DNA of 64,000 nt, taken from assembly GCA_038373865.1 (NCBI GenBank), contig JAXGGA010004425.1:24620-88619 (forward strand). Direction: 5' to 3'. Below are positions 32,732 to 44,236 of the stretch, piece by piece. This stretch comes from Uloborus plumipes (taxonomy: Eukaryota; Arthropoda; Arachnida; Araneae; Uloboridae). Position 1 is the stretch's first letter. Each line of letters starts with the position of its first letter. The position numbers were made by a program, and so were the translations under genes. Below the pieces are notes generated by a model. That model did not search any database and was not told where the DNA came from. It saw only the letters and a list, made by a program, of their open reading frames with translations.

Positions 32732-33503
32732 GCAAAAAAAGAAAAAAAGAAAAGGTTGTTTTTACAGTATAATATTGGCAGCGGAGGTTCCAGTTTAAAA
32801 CTATATAAAATGCACACTAATGAACTGTAAAATTAATAATTTTACAGTTTATTACTGTAAAGCAGCAATTTTACAGTTTATTACCACAAATTTAGTTTAT
32901 TACCACAAAATTAGCTGAATTATACTGTAAAAACAACAGTATCATTACGGCAGCAGGGGTTCTAGTTTAAAACTGTAAAATTAATAATTTAATAGTTTAT
33001 CACTGTAAAGCAGCAATTTTACAGTTTATCACTGTAAAGCAGCAGTTTTACAGTTTATTACCACAAATTTAGTTTATTACCACAAAATTAGTTGTATTAT
33101 ACTGTAAAAACAACAGTATTATTATGGCAGCAGGGGTTCTAGTTTAGAATTAGAACTGTAAAATTAGAACTTTTACAGTTTGTCACTGTAAAGCAGCAAT
33201 TTTACAGTTTATCATTGCAAAGCAGCAATTTTAGTTTATTTCCACAAATTTAGTTTGTTGACTTTATGTCAGTACCAATATTATACTGTTGTTTTTACAG
33301 TATAATATTGGTAGCGGAGGTTCCAGTTTAAAACTGTAAAATGCACACTAATAAACTGTAAAATTAATAATTTAATAGTTTGTTACAGTAAAGCAGCAAT
33401 TTTACCGTTTATTACCACAAATTAATTTACCACAAATTATTTTGTGGTACCACAAAATTAGCTGTGTTGTACTGTAAAAACAACATCTATTTTTTTGTGT
33501 AGC
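32732..33503. mobile_element. AACTGTAAAA palindromic MITEs, tandem or expanded copy 4
   Basis: Starts CACTGCAAAAAAAGAAAA and ends TACTGTAAAAACAACATC. The GGCAGC..GGTTC module repeats four times, so this is two or more copies fused or an internally amplified copy. Confidence 0.75.
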
Positions 33504-33613
33504 CGCCCCTTCTCGCGGGACCATCCTTTTATACAAGAAAACCATCTGTCAAAATTTTACGGATCATATTAATAAATGCTCTCCGAATTATACATATTGA
33601 AATAATTTAACTA

Positions 33614-34163
33614 CAGTGAACTCTCACTTATGCGCCGGCCCAAGGGACCAACAGAAAAAGGCGCATAAGTGAGAGAGACGTATAAGTGAACAAACCTATT
33701 TAAAGGACTAAAACGCAACATAGGTTCTAATAAGAGAATGAATAAGAAGGTCTCTAGAGACAAGGGACATATTGCTACTGTTTTGCAACGTAACTACAAT
33801 GATAAAGAGAAAATAAAAATTGTAGCATACCTAATTGCGAACTGTTCCCTTTAAAACAATCCGTAATAGATAATTGTCCCTCTCCAAACTCTAGTTCATG
33901 CGAAAAAACTGCCTTCCGTGAGCAATAATGGCGAAAGATTAAAGAGGAAAGTGAAGAAACATGTTTATTTTTTAAAGAAACTAAATTTTATTTTTACATT
34001 TTACCGAAAATTCGGCGCAAAAGTGAAATATTTATCCTTAGAGCGACGCATAAACGAATGATACTATCATTATTTTGCTATGAAATGTGCTGGGACCATT
34101 CAAAATCGTCGTATAAGTGAAAAAAGTGCACAAATGAGGCGGTGTATAAGTGAGAGTTCACTG
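33614..34163. mobile_element. Tc1/mariner-like MITE, TIR CAGTGAACTCTCACTTAT, copy 1
   Basis: A 550-bp element with inverted ends CAGTGAACTCTCACTTAT, bounded by TA. Several GCGCATAAGTGA / CGTATAAGTGA motifs lie just inside the ends. Two more copies at 36442 and 48165. No transposase frame. Confidence 0.85.
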
Positions 34164-34328
34164 TATATATTTATTAAGAAATTAAAATTACCAAAAAAAA
34201 TATTTTCCTAACTTAAGTCCTACAGATATATTATTAGCATAAGCCTCTTGGAAAAGCTAATACACCTCTCCTTTATAAGAGGCTCCAGGGTTAGGAGACT
34301 TTAACTAGATCAAGCTTGCTGTCTAAAG

Positions 34329-36225
34329 CAGTGGTTCTCAACGGGGGCGATACCGCCCCCTGGTGGGCGGTGGGACGATGTTGAGGGGCGGTGAACTTCT
34401 TTTGGGCGGCAGGGGGCGGTGGACATATTTTGGGCGGTAAGGGGGCGGTGGGTGTATTTTAAAATTTGAGAGAATATGTTTTGGGCGGGGGCGATAGGAA
34501 ACCCTTTTCCCATAAATCGGTATGGATAGCTTTAAAAAAAATGTCTATGCTTATCTCCCGAACCCTGATCTTTCTACTAACGTCCTCAAATATAGCCAAA
34601 ATTTGTCAATAGCACTTAAATTTCAAAAAAGGTTTTGGAGATGGGTCTCCACTTTCATAGCGTAACTATCTAAAAAAGTCTTAAAAATGTGTCCATTTAA
34701 AAAATGCTCAAGGAAGAGTCCTAAATTCCTCACCCCTCCTTGCTCCCTTAACTTTTATAGTCAAAAAATAGTTTAAAGTTACGTTTTGAAAACTTCACTT
34801 TTAAAAAACTTCCGGGGTAAAGATCCAAAACCACCCACCTCTTTCACTATCATAACCACACTTAGCTTACAAATTTTGTTTTTATACATTTCTGCCGAAG
34901 AGCTACGGGGAACCACCATTTTAAAAGACAGCCAATTGATTTTTTCAAAAGTGATTACGGGAAGGAATCTCTAACTACCCGCTACTCTTTCCCCAAGCAT
35001 GACCAAAAAGAACCTAGAATTGCATTTTTAGGAAGTCGGTTTCTACAAGTTTTTAGAAGAGACTTTCTTCTCACCAGAATTGATCGCCTTTTGTGTTGTA
35101 AGAGCATCGCCGTAACAACACTAAAGGTAGTTCACAGTTGCGTTTTTCAAAGTACAATGGGAAAAAAATTTCGGAGAAAACTCCCAAACTTTTACCATCC
35201 CCTGAACCTCAACAAAACATTTTTAAATTGAGGTTTTTAAGACTTCAATTTCAGAGAACACCGGAAGGAGCTTTGACCCCCTAACATGACTAAAAAAACC
35301 TTAAAATAACTTTCAATTTTGAAAAAACTTCATGAAGTTTTTTCCCTTTGTTAATGTTACCAAAACTTGCCTAACATTACGTCAAGTTTAAATGCTTCAC
35401 TGTGGTGAAGTCGGAATCTAACTCTTAACCCCACGAAACTTAAGATTAAAGGCACTGCGTTTTTAAGACTATTTTCAAAACAAGCATCGTCTTTACTGTC
35501 ATGTCCCCAAAGGCATACTATAATTGCGTTATTAAGAATTGTAACTTTTGGCATTTTATCCAACCTTCCAATCCATAAAATACTCAAAAAGAATTTCTCT
35601 GAATTGAACTTATCTTCTAATTTGTAAATTTTACTTATTTCATTTTATCCCTCCAATTAAAACTTAATTTTTAATCTTTAAGTATGACATGTACGGGTGC
35701 TAATTTCAAGTTTTCGTCTCGCCTGGAAAAAATCGAAAGTCAGACTTTGTTATTGCTATCAATGAGAGATGCGTATTGCATAGTTGCAAGTAAATAAGAA
35801 CAACACGGATTGGACTGTTTGGGGAACTATTTGAACGCAGTGCAGTATTCAAAGTATATTGGTTTTATTGGTTTTCAAAAGAAAAAAATTTGAAAACAAC
35901 GCATTTTTATTTCAAAACTTTTTGTTGTTATTTACGTTCAAAATGTTTCACTCAGTTAATGGAACATTCTAGGCACTTGGTTGATTCTTTGACACACCTT
36001 TTTGGAGGAAAAACATTGACTGCTTTAAAAAAAAAATCATATACTTGAAAAGTTTTTTTACTCCATAGCCATTTTTCAACTATCTATTTGGGCAAAATTA
36101 TAGAGTTAAACTGGCCAATAAAACTGCTTTTCCTTCTTCCGTTTCACAACCTTTTGCAAAGGGGGCGTTGAAAATATTTTCAGTCTTAAAGGGGGCGGTA
36201 GCTGAAAAAAGGTTGAGAACCACTG
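34329..36225. mobile_element. hAT-like element, TIR CAGTGGTTCTCAAC, 1.9 kb
   Basis: Perfect inverted ends CAGTGGTTCTCAAC and an exact 8-bp target duplication GTCTAAAG at 34321-34328 and 36226-36233. The interior has no long ORF; it contains subterminal GGGGGCGGT repeats. Well preserved boundaries suggest recent insertion. Confidence 0.92.
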
Positions 36226-36441
36226 GTCTAAAGGAATTCAAATAACGAAAAGTTGATTGGTGGAGGAACTTTTTGTCATTAGGCATTACAGCAAGTCAGT
36301 AATAAATGGGTCAACGCGGGGCCTCGTTAGTCGTGGTGCCCTGGGCGGTTACCCGGAGTCCCAGGGCCTAGAACCGTTCCTGAGTTATGTAGTTCGTAAA
36401 TATGAATCTCCTCTAGCGCAGTTCTTACATTTTTTTAAATA

Positions 36442-37192
36442 CAGTGAACTCTCACTTATACGCCGCCTCATTAATGGGCCTTTTTCACTTATATGACGAT
36501 TTTAAATGGCCCCAGCACATTTCATAGCGAAATAATGATAGTATCATTCGCTTATGCTTCGCTCTAAATAGTATAAATATTTCACTTATGCGCCGAATTT
36601 TTCCTAAAATGTAAAAAAAATAATTTATTTTCTTTTTTAAAAATAAGCATTTTTCTTCCCTTTCCTCTTTAATCTTTCATTCGCGGAAGGCATTTTTTCC
36701 GCGTGAACTAGAGTTCTGAGAGGAACAATTACCTATTATGGATCGTTTTAAAAGGAGCATTTTGTAATTAGGTATGCAGCAATGTTTTCTCTTTATCATT
36801 GTAGTTACGTTCCAGTAATTGCCAAACCGTAGTAATCTGTCCCTTTTCTATAGAAACATTCTTATCATTATCTCGTTAGAAACTATGTTGCGTTTTAGTC
36901 CTTTAAATAGGTTTGTTCACTTATACGTCTCTCTCACTTATGCGCCTTTTTCTGTTTGTCTCTTGAGCCGTCGTATAAGTGAGAGTCAGGACCTGATTAA
37001 GATATCACGGGGCCCTAGACCAAATACTTTTTTGGGCAACCTATAATGAATCTTTTCGATTTTAAGCATGGGATAAAACAAATTGAGGCATTGACTACAA
37101 TTTTAGCCATTTGGGGGCCCCTAAATTGTGGGGGCCCTAGGCCGCGGCCTAGTTGACCTATTCAGTAATCAGACTCTAGTGAGAGTTCACTG
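36442..37192. mobile_element. CAGTGAACTCTCACTTAT MITE, copy 2, with insertion
   Basis: Same family as 33614-34163, in inverted orientation, bounded by TA. It is longer because a 192-bp hAT-like element (36987-37178) is inserted near its right end. Confidence 0.85.
36987..37178. mobile_element. hAT-like MITE nested in a Tc1-like MITE
   Basis: Starts CAGGACCTGATTA and ends TAATCAGACTCTA, flanked by an exact 8-bp repeat GTGAGAGT at 36979-36986 and 37179-37186. Relative of 23072-23478. Confidence 0.8.
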
Positions 37193-37341
37193 TACCGTAT
37201 TAGGATTGACAATGTGTGTCAAACACACGAATTTTAGGTAGTTGATTCCGTCCCCTCTCTCAACCTCTTTGTTGTACCCATGAGGCTCTAAACTCAAAAG
37301 ATATAAGAAATAATTGTAACCGATGGCAGCTATCCTAGACT

Positions 37342-38682
37342 GCAAAAAATGAACTGTTGTTTTTACAGTATAATACTGGCAGCCGAGGTTCCAAATTAAA
37401 ACTGTAAAATGCACTGTAATAAACTGGGTGCTTATATGCTCTCTAAGCGTACGCCGCCACAAACTGTAAAACCAGCAATTTTACAGTTTATTGCCGTAAA
37501 ATGCAGCCGTATTATACTGTAAAAACAATAGTATAATGGGCGATTCTCTGTAAACTGGTAATTGGCTGTCAGGACTGAGTATTTTAAAAATAATAATGTG
37601 AAATAAAGTAATTATCGCTCTTAATACAAGTAAAGCATTAATACTTTGTGGCCCAATTGTATTTGGAGTGATTGCAAGTTAATTTTTTTTTCTAGAAATT
37701 ATCTAAGCGCCAAAAACAGTCCCCTGGCTGTCCCAATCGCATAGTCTTACTGTTAAAGATAGTATTTCAAAAAATCTATTAACACTACATACATTTGGCA
37801 ATTAATATCTAAAAATAGAAAAATGAAGCTACATTTTTCTTATGAAATAAGGTATAATTACATATTTTTAAAACTTAAAAATGTCATGTAAATCCTGTCC
37901 GGAGTTTTTTCAAACAGTCCCCTGCAACAAATTCAAAGCTGTAATACGAAAAATCTATAACTTTTGCAAATTCTTTTTGGTATGAAGTTTAAAGTAATCA
38001 GTGTGAATTTGCCGAAATCGCCGAGCACGGTGTTGAAACGCTACTTTGCTTAGTTTTAGAGCCACATTTGTGATGAAAGTATGCATCAGGGTCGTTGCGA
38101 AAACAGTCCTCTGGGAAATGATTTTATTGATGTCAATTAATTTAATTATAAAACATATTAGTTATTATGTTCACAATTTGTGCCTAAATTTATAGGTAGT
38201 CTCGTAACTAATTATGTTCCAATAGTTTTGCAGATATTACTCAACAAAGAGCAAAAACACAGTCACCTGGCACAGTCCCCTGCCTAGTTATACTAGGCGG
38301 GGGACTTACCCCTTATCATGATTTATCAGAAAAACACAAACTTCAATTGGCCCTCTTTCAAACCAAAGTAATAGATTCATTTTCTGAGCAATTGTATTAT
38401 AATTATACGAACATTTCAAAAAACCGAGCCCGGACAGATTTCGGGTGAAAAATGACGAGTTTACAGAGAATCGCCCTAATACTGGCCGCAGTGGTTCCAG
38501 TTTAAAACTGCAAAAATAGTTAATTGCCGTAAAATCGGCAATTCTGCAGTTTAGTACTGTAAAGTTAGCAATTTTACAGTTTATGACTGTAAAATAAGCA
38601 ATTTTTACAGTTTATTAATATAAAATTAGCTGTATATCATACTGTAAATACAGCATTCATTTTTTATAGTGTATAGAATATC
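37342..38682. mobile_element. AACTGTAAAA palindromic MITE, copy 5, split
   Basis: The two halves 37342-37537 and 38477-38682 together make a copy of the family; the centre is filled by 37538-38476. Joining the halves restores the string GTATAATACTGGC seen in other copies. Confidence 0.82.
37538..38476. mobile_element. 939-bp element, TIR GGGCGATTCTCTGTAAACT, TAAT duplication
   Basis: Ends GGGCGATTCTCTGTAAACT and the complement of the same 19 bases, perfectly inverted. It sits in the middle of a MITE and is flanked by TAAT on each side. Repeated CAGTCCCCTGGC strings lie inside. No ORF. Superfamily not assigned. Confidence 0.88.
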
Positions 38683-38778
38683 ATCGAAGCTTATCGATGA
38701 CTTACTTTCCTCTGTTCAAATATTTTGTGCTCTCTGCTTTTAAAACACAAAGCAAACCGACCCGGATTTGTGACTTAC

Positions 38779-38895
38779 CACAGTGGCTTCCTTCATCGCT
38801 TGCATCGGGACAATCTTTTGTTCCATCACACACTTGTGTAAGATTGAGGCAAGAGCCTGATCCACACATAAACTGCGACTCAGGGCACTTCTTGG
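38779..38895 (-). CDS. Receptor exon 4: LDLa repeat
   Basis: A 117-nt phase 1 to 1 exon encoding the fourth LDLa module: KCPESQFMCGSGSCLNLTQ, then VCDGTKDCPDASDEGSHC. The last spacing has one extra residue before the final cysteine. Acceptor is TTTTTAG, donor G|GTAAGT. This is the last repeat before the EGF pair, so the first ligand-binding cluster has at least four repeats. Confidence 0.95.
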
Positions 38896-39007
38896 CTAAA
38901 AATGTAAAGCGTGTTAATGAGCTCTCGACGACTCATATCGTAGAAGATATTGAAAAATCAAAATTTGGTACAATTCAGTTTTTAATTTTTATATGTTTGA
39001 GTCAGGG

Positions 39008-39189
39008 CAGGCCCGTCATTTAGGGGTGGGAGGGGAGGGACAATCCCCCCCCCCTGACTTTGAGAAATCAATGTATTTACATATAAGTGGGCGTGGTTTT
39101 TGTTGTTTTCTGGTGAAATTGTTTTGTGTTTTTACCCTTTGCCACCCCCCCCCCCCCCGCTCCTGAAAAAACTTGAAATGACGTCCCTG
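39008..39189. mobile_element. hAT-like MITE, TIR CAGGCCCGTCATTT
   Basis: A 182-bp element, ends CAGGCCCGTCATTTA and the complement of CAGGGACGTCATTT, exact 8-bp duplication AGTCAGGG at 39000-39007 and 39190-39197. Confidence 0.92.
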
Positions 39190-40167
39190 AGTCAGGGCTG
39201 TTTTTAAGGAGTGGGTTTTTAGGGTTCGAACCCCGCCGAAAATATTCAAAACAGTTCCAAAAAAGCTTTTAATGCCCTTTCTTGCTGAAAAATAATGTTA
39301 TTAGTATTTCATTTTTAATTTTCTTATTTACTTTCCAATTTCGTTTGAAAAATGAAATTTTCAATATTGAAAGACAGTACAAAGTTGATTTACCTGCAAT
39401 ATTTATCTTTATTATAAGGTTTTGCAAACATAATTTCATACACAGCAATACACCTTTTAAACTAGGGCGAAGATGCTTTGTACACATCAGAATTTTTTTC
39501 TTCATTGGAAAGATATATTATTTTATTTTTCATGTTAATGCCCCTTAAGCATCAACTGTAACAAAAAGCAATAGAATTTTGAACATGAAATCAAATTTTA
39601 TTACACATATAGATTTCAAGAGAAATGTGTTGGTAAAACCCTCCCCGAAATAATAGTATGATTACGGCCCTGGTTTGAATATAAGAAATTATTGTGTCAT
39701 ATTGTAAAAAAATCGAGTTTCTAAAATACTTTTGTTCTCCAAAATAATGATTATTTGTTGTATTGCAAGTGTGCATAAAACTCATTATTTTAAAAATATT
39801 TAAAAAAAAAAAGAAAGTCGATGCTTTATATTAATTTGAATTGTTTCCCTATATTCAAATACTTTTGGGGCTGTCCACAAATGATGTCACGCTTTGAGAG
39901 GTTCGTGAAACTGAGTTTGCAACAAGGGGAGGGAGGTAGTAAAAAAAGGTGTGACTGCAATGTTACAATGTACCCGATGACACTTCCCTCCAAGATAGTA
40001 CATATTTTTTCTAAAAACTACACATAAATTCTTCACAAACATAAACACATGTTTTATACAATTACAAAGACAGACAACATTTACAACGGACTGCTCTCCC
40101 CGGAGAGCCTACTCATCTCTCCCTCTTCTTTTCCCTTCTTGCGCCGTGATCATCTCACCCACGCATG

Positions 40168-41079
40168 CAGTGGCGCACTCAGGATTCTTTCCTGGGAAGG
40201 GCTAGAAGTTTTGTCAATGAGGTTTCAACCCCCCTCCCCCCCCCCCAATGCAAGAAGAAGTGTGAGCTTTAGGATGCGGATGATTCTTCATCCTAAAGCA
40301 CTTCCACTTCTTGCATTGAAAAAGGGGTTCCTTGTAGCCCCGAAACACGTGTCTGCAGTATACTTTTTTTTTGTGCTTCTTTAACGCTGGATCAAAACTT
40401 TACATGTCTCGAAAATGTTTCTAAATTGATGTCTTGAAAACGAAAGTTAAGCGGTGTGAAAGGAACACGATGGGTGAGGGAAGAGATACGAGACCTTCCG
40501 CTAAAATTTTCGTTAAGTTAAAATTGCTAAAACTCGGAATTTTTTAACATTGAAACCAATTTTTTGCTATCTTGGGTGATCTTGATGATAGACACAAGTT
40601 TCTTGTTAGAAATGCTTTGAAATTGCTGCCTCAAAAACTAATTTGAAACTACTTTTCTCCAAGTAATGGTGAGGGGCCAGGCCCGTCATTTAGGGGTGGG
40701 CAGGGGGGTCAATTGCCCCCCCCCCTGATTTTGAGAAATCAATGTATTTACATATAAGTGGGTGTGGCTTTTGATGTTTCCGATGAAATTGCATTGTGTT
40801 TGGACCCTTTGCTCCCCCCCCCCCCCTGGAAAAACTTGAAATGACGTCCCTGTGAGGGGCTCACATTCATAAATTTGCCTAGAAATTATTTCAAAGTTAT
40901 ATTAGGTGGTACTAAGACGGAAATTGGGGATTGGGTGCTCTCTCTCTCTCGAAAATTTAAGAAATTAAAGGCGGAAAAATGCAATTTTTAGGATTTCCCT
41001 GGTTTTGTCAAGCGATTTTGTCTTAATGCTTCTGGGAAGGGCTTAAGCCCTTTAGCTCCTCCCGGTGGCTACGCCACTG
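40168..41079. mobile_element. hAT-like element, TIR CAGTGGCG, with nested MITE
   Basis: Starts CAGTGGCGCACTCAGG and ends GGCTACGCCACTG, flanked by CACGCATG and CACTCATG (7 of 8). It carries a CACGTGTTTC inverted repeat fragment (about 40250-40375) and the nested element 40678-40852. Confidence 0.8.
40678..40852. mobile_element. hAT-like MITE, TIR CAGGCCCGTCATTT, nested
   Basis: A 175-bp sister of 39008-39189, exact 8-bp duplication TGAGGGGC at 40670-40677 and 40853-40860. Nested in 40168-41079. Confidence 0.92.
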
Positions 41080-41366
41080 CACTCATGTATGGCATATTCA
41101 TGATATCATATTGAACCCTGACGTCACAGCGACATCATGTGTTTTGGATAAAAATACGTTTATAAAAAATGTCGTAACATGGGACAAAGGAAGAGAATGG
41201 GGAAATGTGATTTCGTGATAAAGGGAAAGGTTATCGAAAGAGTTTTTACAAAAAGTGTGCCGTCATTTATGGACTTTGTTAAACTTGGTCTAACTGGACC
41301 TTTGTTAAACTTCTTTAAAACTTCAACTTATTAAAAAGAGGCGCTTAGAGACTTGAAAAAGAGTAC

Positions 41367-41486
41367 CATTGGGACACTCCACTTCATCAGAGCCGTCAGG
41401 ACAATCTTCCTGCCCATCGCATCTCCATTTATTTGGGATGCAATGATTATCTTTACACGAGTAGCCGCTGCAAGCCGACGGGTTAT
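41367..41486 (-). CDS. Receptor exon 3: LDLa repeat
   Basis: The 120-nt exon, phase 1 to 1, encodes an LDLa module: [19 protein letters not shown] then [15 protein letters not shown]. The acceptor is a T-rich tract ending TAG. The donor reads ATG|GTACTC, which departs from the usual GTRAGT, but it is the only site that joins in frame (phase 1) to the next exon. The intron upstream, 41487 to 47903, contains the nested makorin-like gene. Confidence 0.93.
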
Positions 41487-41489
41487 CTA

Positions 41490-42400
41490 AAAAAAACAGC
41501 CAACATGAATGTAATAAATAGAGTCCGGATCCCGGATTATATGTACAAAAAAAAAGAAGAAAACATAAAATATTCATTGCAAGTACTATACACTAATAAA
41601 ATTCATTCACCTATAGGGAAAATTTGTGACTGTCTAGTAAAAAGTGATTACCCATTTTGTTCTTGATATTTTTTTTTCATAAGGCAAGAATGACAAAGTA
41701 AAACAATTGACGCGGTAAGTGGATAAGGGTGACAATTGATATGTACAAAAAAATGCGAAAATCGGTAGGTTATTTAATAACACAACTTTTTTTTTTTTTT
41801 TGAAAGATTTTTATAGAAACTTAAAAAAATTGTCACATGTCACCTTTATCTACTTTCTCCTTCAATTTTTCGTGCAAAATATGATATGCAAATTAATTTA
41901 TTTCAGTACAATAATTGATCATTTGTTGTTTAATACTGCCTCAAATTAGGCAGTAAGCGATCAGATCCATTAAAATATGAATTGTAATATTTCAAAGCAC
42001 TGCCAACAGGTAAAGAAGTTTTTAACCAATTTCAAAAATTGATTACATATTACTTATGAATGATAGATTTTTAAGATTATACATATATAAATTGGAGATA
42101 CCAAAAATTTCGAAAAGTTTCATGAAAATCTGAGACGCGGACATTTTTCGAGGGATGATTTAGCAAGGAATGACTAATGAGAAAAATCCCCAGCACCGCA
42201 GCCCCCATAGCGAGCGACAGAAAGGAATTGAAATGAGAGGGCAGGGGGGGAGATTTTCTGTCCACTCCCGCTTACTTCTACACCTTATAATAGCTGTCTT
42301 AACCATTTGAAGAGAGATAAGGTTTTCTCCGGAAAAGATGACACCCACCCGCCCCCATCCCCCAAACTGTATTGTTACAGGCTAATTCAAAACCTGTTCA
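41490..42400. other. Intronic stretch, nothing recognised
   Basis: AT-rich receptor intron upstream of the nested makorin-like gene. No paired ends or coding frame seen. Confidence 0.45.
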
Positions 42401-42559
42401 CACACTTGTTGACTAGGTGCTTGCAGTTTGAAACTCAGTAGTCGCACACAATTGTTGCCCTCGCTTCCTTAGTCCAGATTGCTAGTTTATTGCAAGGGTC
42501 GTTATTTCGAGGTTTTTTTATTTGCATTTGAATCGCCCGCAGTTAACTGATTCGAAAAG

Positions 42560-43081
42560 ATGGCAAGTTCTGCAAATGAAAGTGAAGAAATGTGCGGCAT
42601 TTGCTTCGAAGATATTACGCAGAAGGAGCGCGAGTCCGATCGCAAATTCGGGATCCTCCAAAACTGCGACCATATATTCTGCTTCAACTGCATCACAGCC
42701 TGGAGGGTGGCGAATCTCGAAAACCTGCCGCCCGAACTGCAACGAAGAAATCGAAGATGTCCGGTGTGCAGGATCAACTCCAACGTGGTCGTTCCGTACC
42801 ACACCCACATCACCGATAAGGAACAGAAGGAATTACTGCTGGGACAACGCTGGGTGAAGCTGAAGTTGCGACAGCCCTGTGAGATTTTCGCGGGAAGGGG
42901 GGTCTGCCCAGATGGCGAGGATTGCCCATTCGGACACAACGAGACGAGTGCGACGAATGACAGTCTTGGTTTCAAATACACAATCCTGGTGGATAACGAA
43001 TTTAGGCCAGCCACCTCCAGTATAGGTCTTCGAATCCGAATCGTACGAATTTACCGAAGAAGGAACCCCATTAATAATTGA
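42560..43081 (+). CDS. Makorin-like RING/CCCH protein, intronless, nested
   Basis: A 173-residue plus-strand ORF inside the receptor intron, opposite in strand. Residues 12-70 form a C3HC4 RING finger (C12, C15, C36, H38, C41, C44, C67, C70) and residues 107-126 a C-x8-C-x5-C-x3-H finger. The RING text RKFGILQNCDHIFCFNC, the ...RCPVCRINSNVVVP stretch and a CCCH finger following are the makorin E3 ubiquitin-ligase pattern. Full makorins have two more N-terminal CCCH fingers and a Cys-His motif, absent here. The ATG sits in AAAAGATGG, a good context. No introns, base composition more GC-rich than the intron around it, and AATAAA signals near 43587. It is best read as a retrocopy that kept an open frame. 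Whether it is expressed cannot be seen. Confidence 0.88.
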   Translation: MASSANESEEMCGICFEDITQKERESDRKFGILQNCDHIFCFNCITAWRVANLENLPPELQRRNRRCPVCRINSNVVVPYHTHITDKEQKELLLGQRWVKLKLRQPCEIFAGRGVCPDGEDCPFGHNETSATNDSLGFKYTILVDNEFRPATSSIGLRIRIVRIYRRRNPINN

Positions 43082-43163
43082 CTTTGAAGGGATATAAAAC
43101 ATTCGAATACCGACCAAAGAAAGAACTGAGAATTAGTTTCATCGTTAAAGGACATTCTAATCA

Positions 43164-43380
43164 GTGGCGCACCCACGGGGAGAGCTAAGGGGCTTAAGCC
43201 CCACCGAGAAACATCAAAATGAACAACTTTGATTAAACCAAACTGCTTCAAATTCGTTTTTTTTTTTTTTTTTGGACTTGATTTTTGGAAATTTGCCAAG
43301 ACCCCAACCCCCTTTTCAATTTCACTAAAAATGACCGCAGTTTTTTTCTTTAGGACTTCAAATTCTAAAACTTTCTAAAT
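43164..43380. mobile_element. Single hAT-like end (CAGTGGCGCACCCACGG)
   Basis: The left end matches the CAGTGGCGCACCC family (6747, 40168), followed by GGGGCTTAAGCCCC. I found no matching right end, so the element is truncated or too diverged to bound. Confidence 0.4.
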
Positions 43381-43619
43381 AAATGCCACATATTGAATTG
43401 AATTGAATTTCTGAGTTTTGCTAAATGATAGAAAGTGGAACTAAAAGTTGAGATGATTGACTTTCACGGCTTCTTTTAGTTACTTTATGCAATGTAAATA
43501 TATTTGTATTCAATGAGTAAGTTTGATGTTCTTCAATGCTGATTTATTTCCCCTTTATAGCTGCTCTGTTTTATTATGTAACAATGAATAAATAAATCAA
43601 TTTTTGAGCAAATATCTTC

Positions 43620-44226
43620 CTGTCTTTTATTATTATTATTTTTATTACTATTCTTTTAATGATTACATTGAATTAAGATAATACTGAAATTATAATTTGA
43701 GCTGAATTACTTTCCATGCCTTTTTAGAACCTAATGATTATGCAGTATAATTAGGTTTTTCTTGGTTTTTTTATAAATGGTATATTTGAGATCGACCAAA
43801 TTGTTCTCATATACAAAACCGAATGTAAATAGAGATTTTTTAGTCTATGAATGAAATTTTTATCTTACCGCAAAAAAATGTGGTTACTATTCCTCAAAAC
43901 TTGAAAACATGAATACCTTATATGGTAAAAAAAAATATATGGTTCAAGTAACAAATCAATCATATTATTCATATCAAATATTTTAAAGTCACATTTCACG
44001 GTAGCATCATGCATTTTAAACGACATAAATCATAAATATAAATCATATGCAAACTACGCAACACGGCAAAAGTTTGAACAGCACCACAGCAAGACTCTGA
44101 TATGGTTCCACAAACATAAACGTAGAGGTACGAACAATGACCCTTCTCCCCCCGCGTCTTCTCCTCTCCCCAACTGACAAGTAGGCAGCTAACCCTTGGT
44201 TCGTGGTTTTGGGGAGTGCATTGTAA
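43620..44226. other. Intronic stretch, nothing recognised
   Basis: AT-rich receptor intron; only homopolymers and short repeats seen. Confidence 0.4.
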
Positions 44227-44236
44227 GAGCTCTGTC

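Noticed and set aside
42502..43117. Minus-strand and alternative-frame ORFs of 94-170 codons over the makorin-like gene
   Set aside because: They are shadows; only the plus frame has the RING and CCCH zinc ligands.
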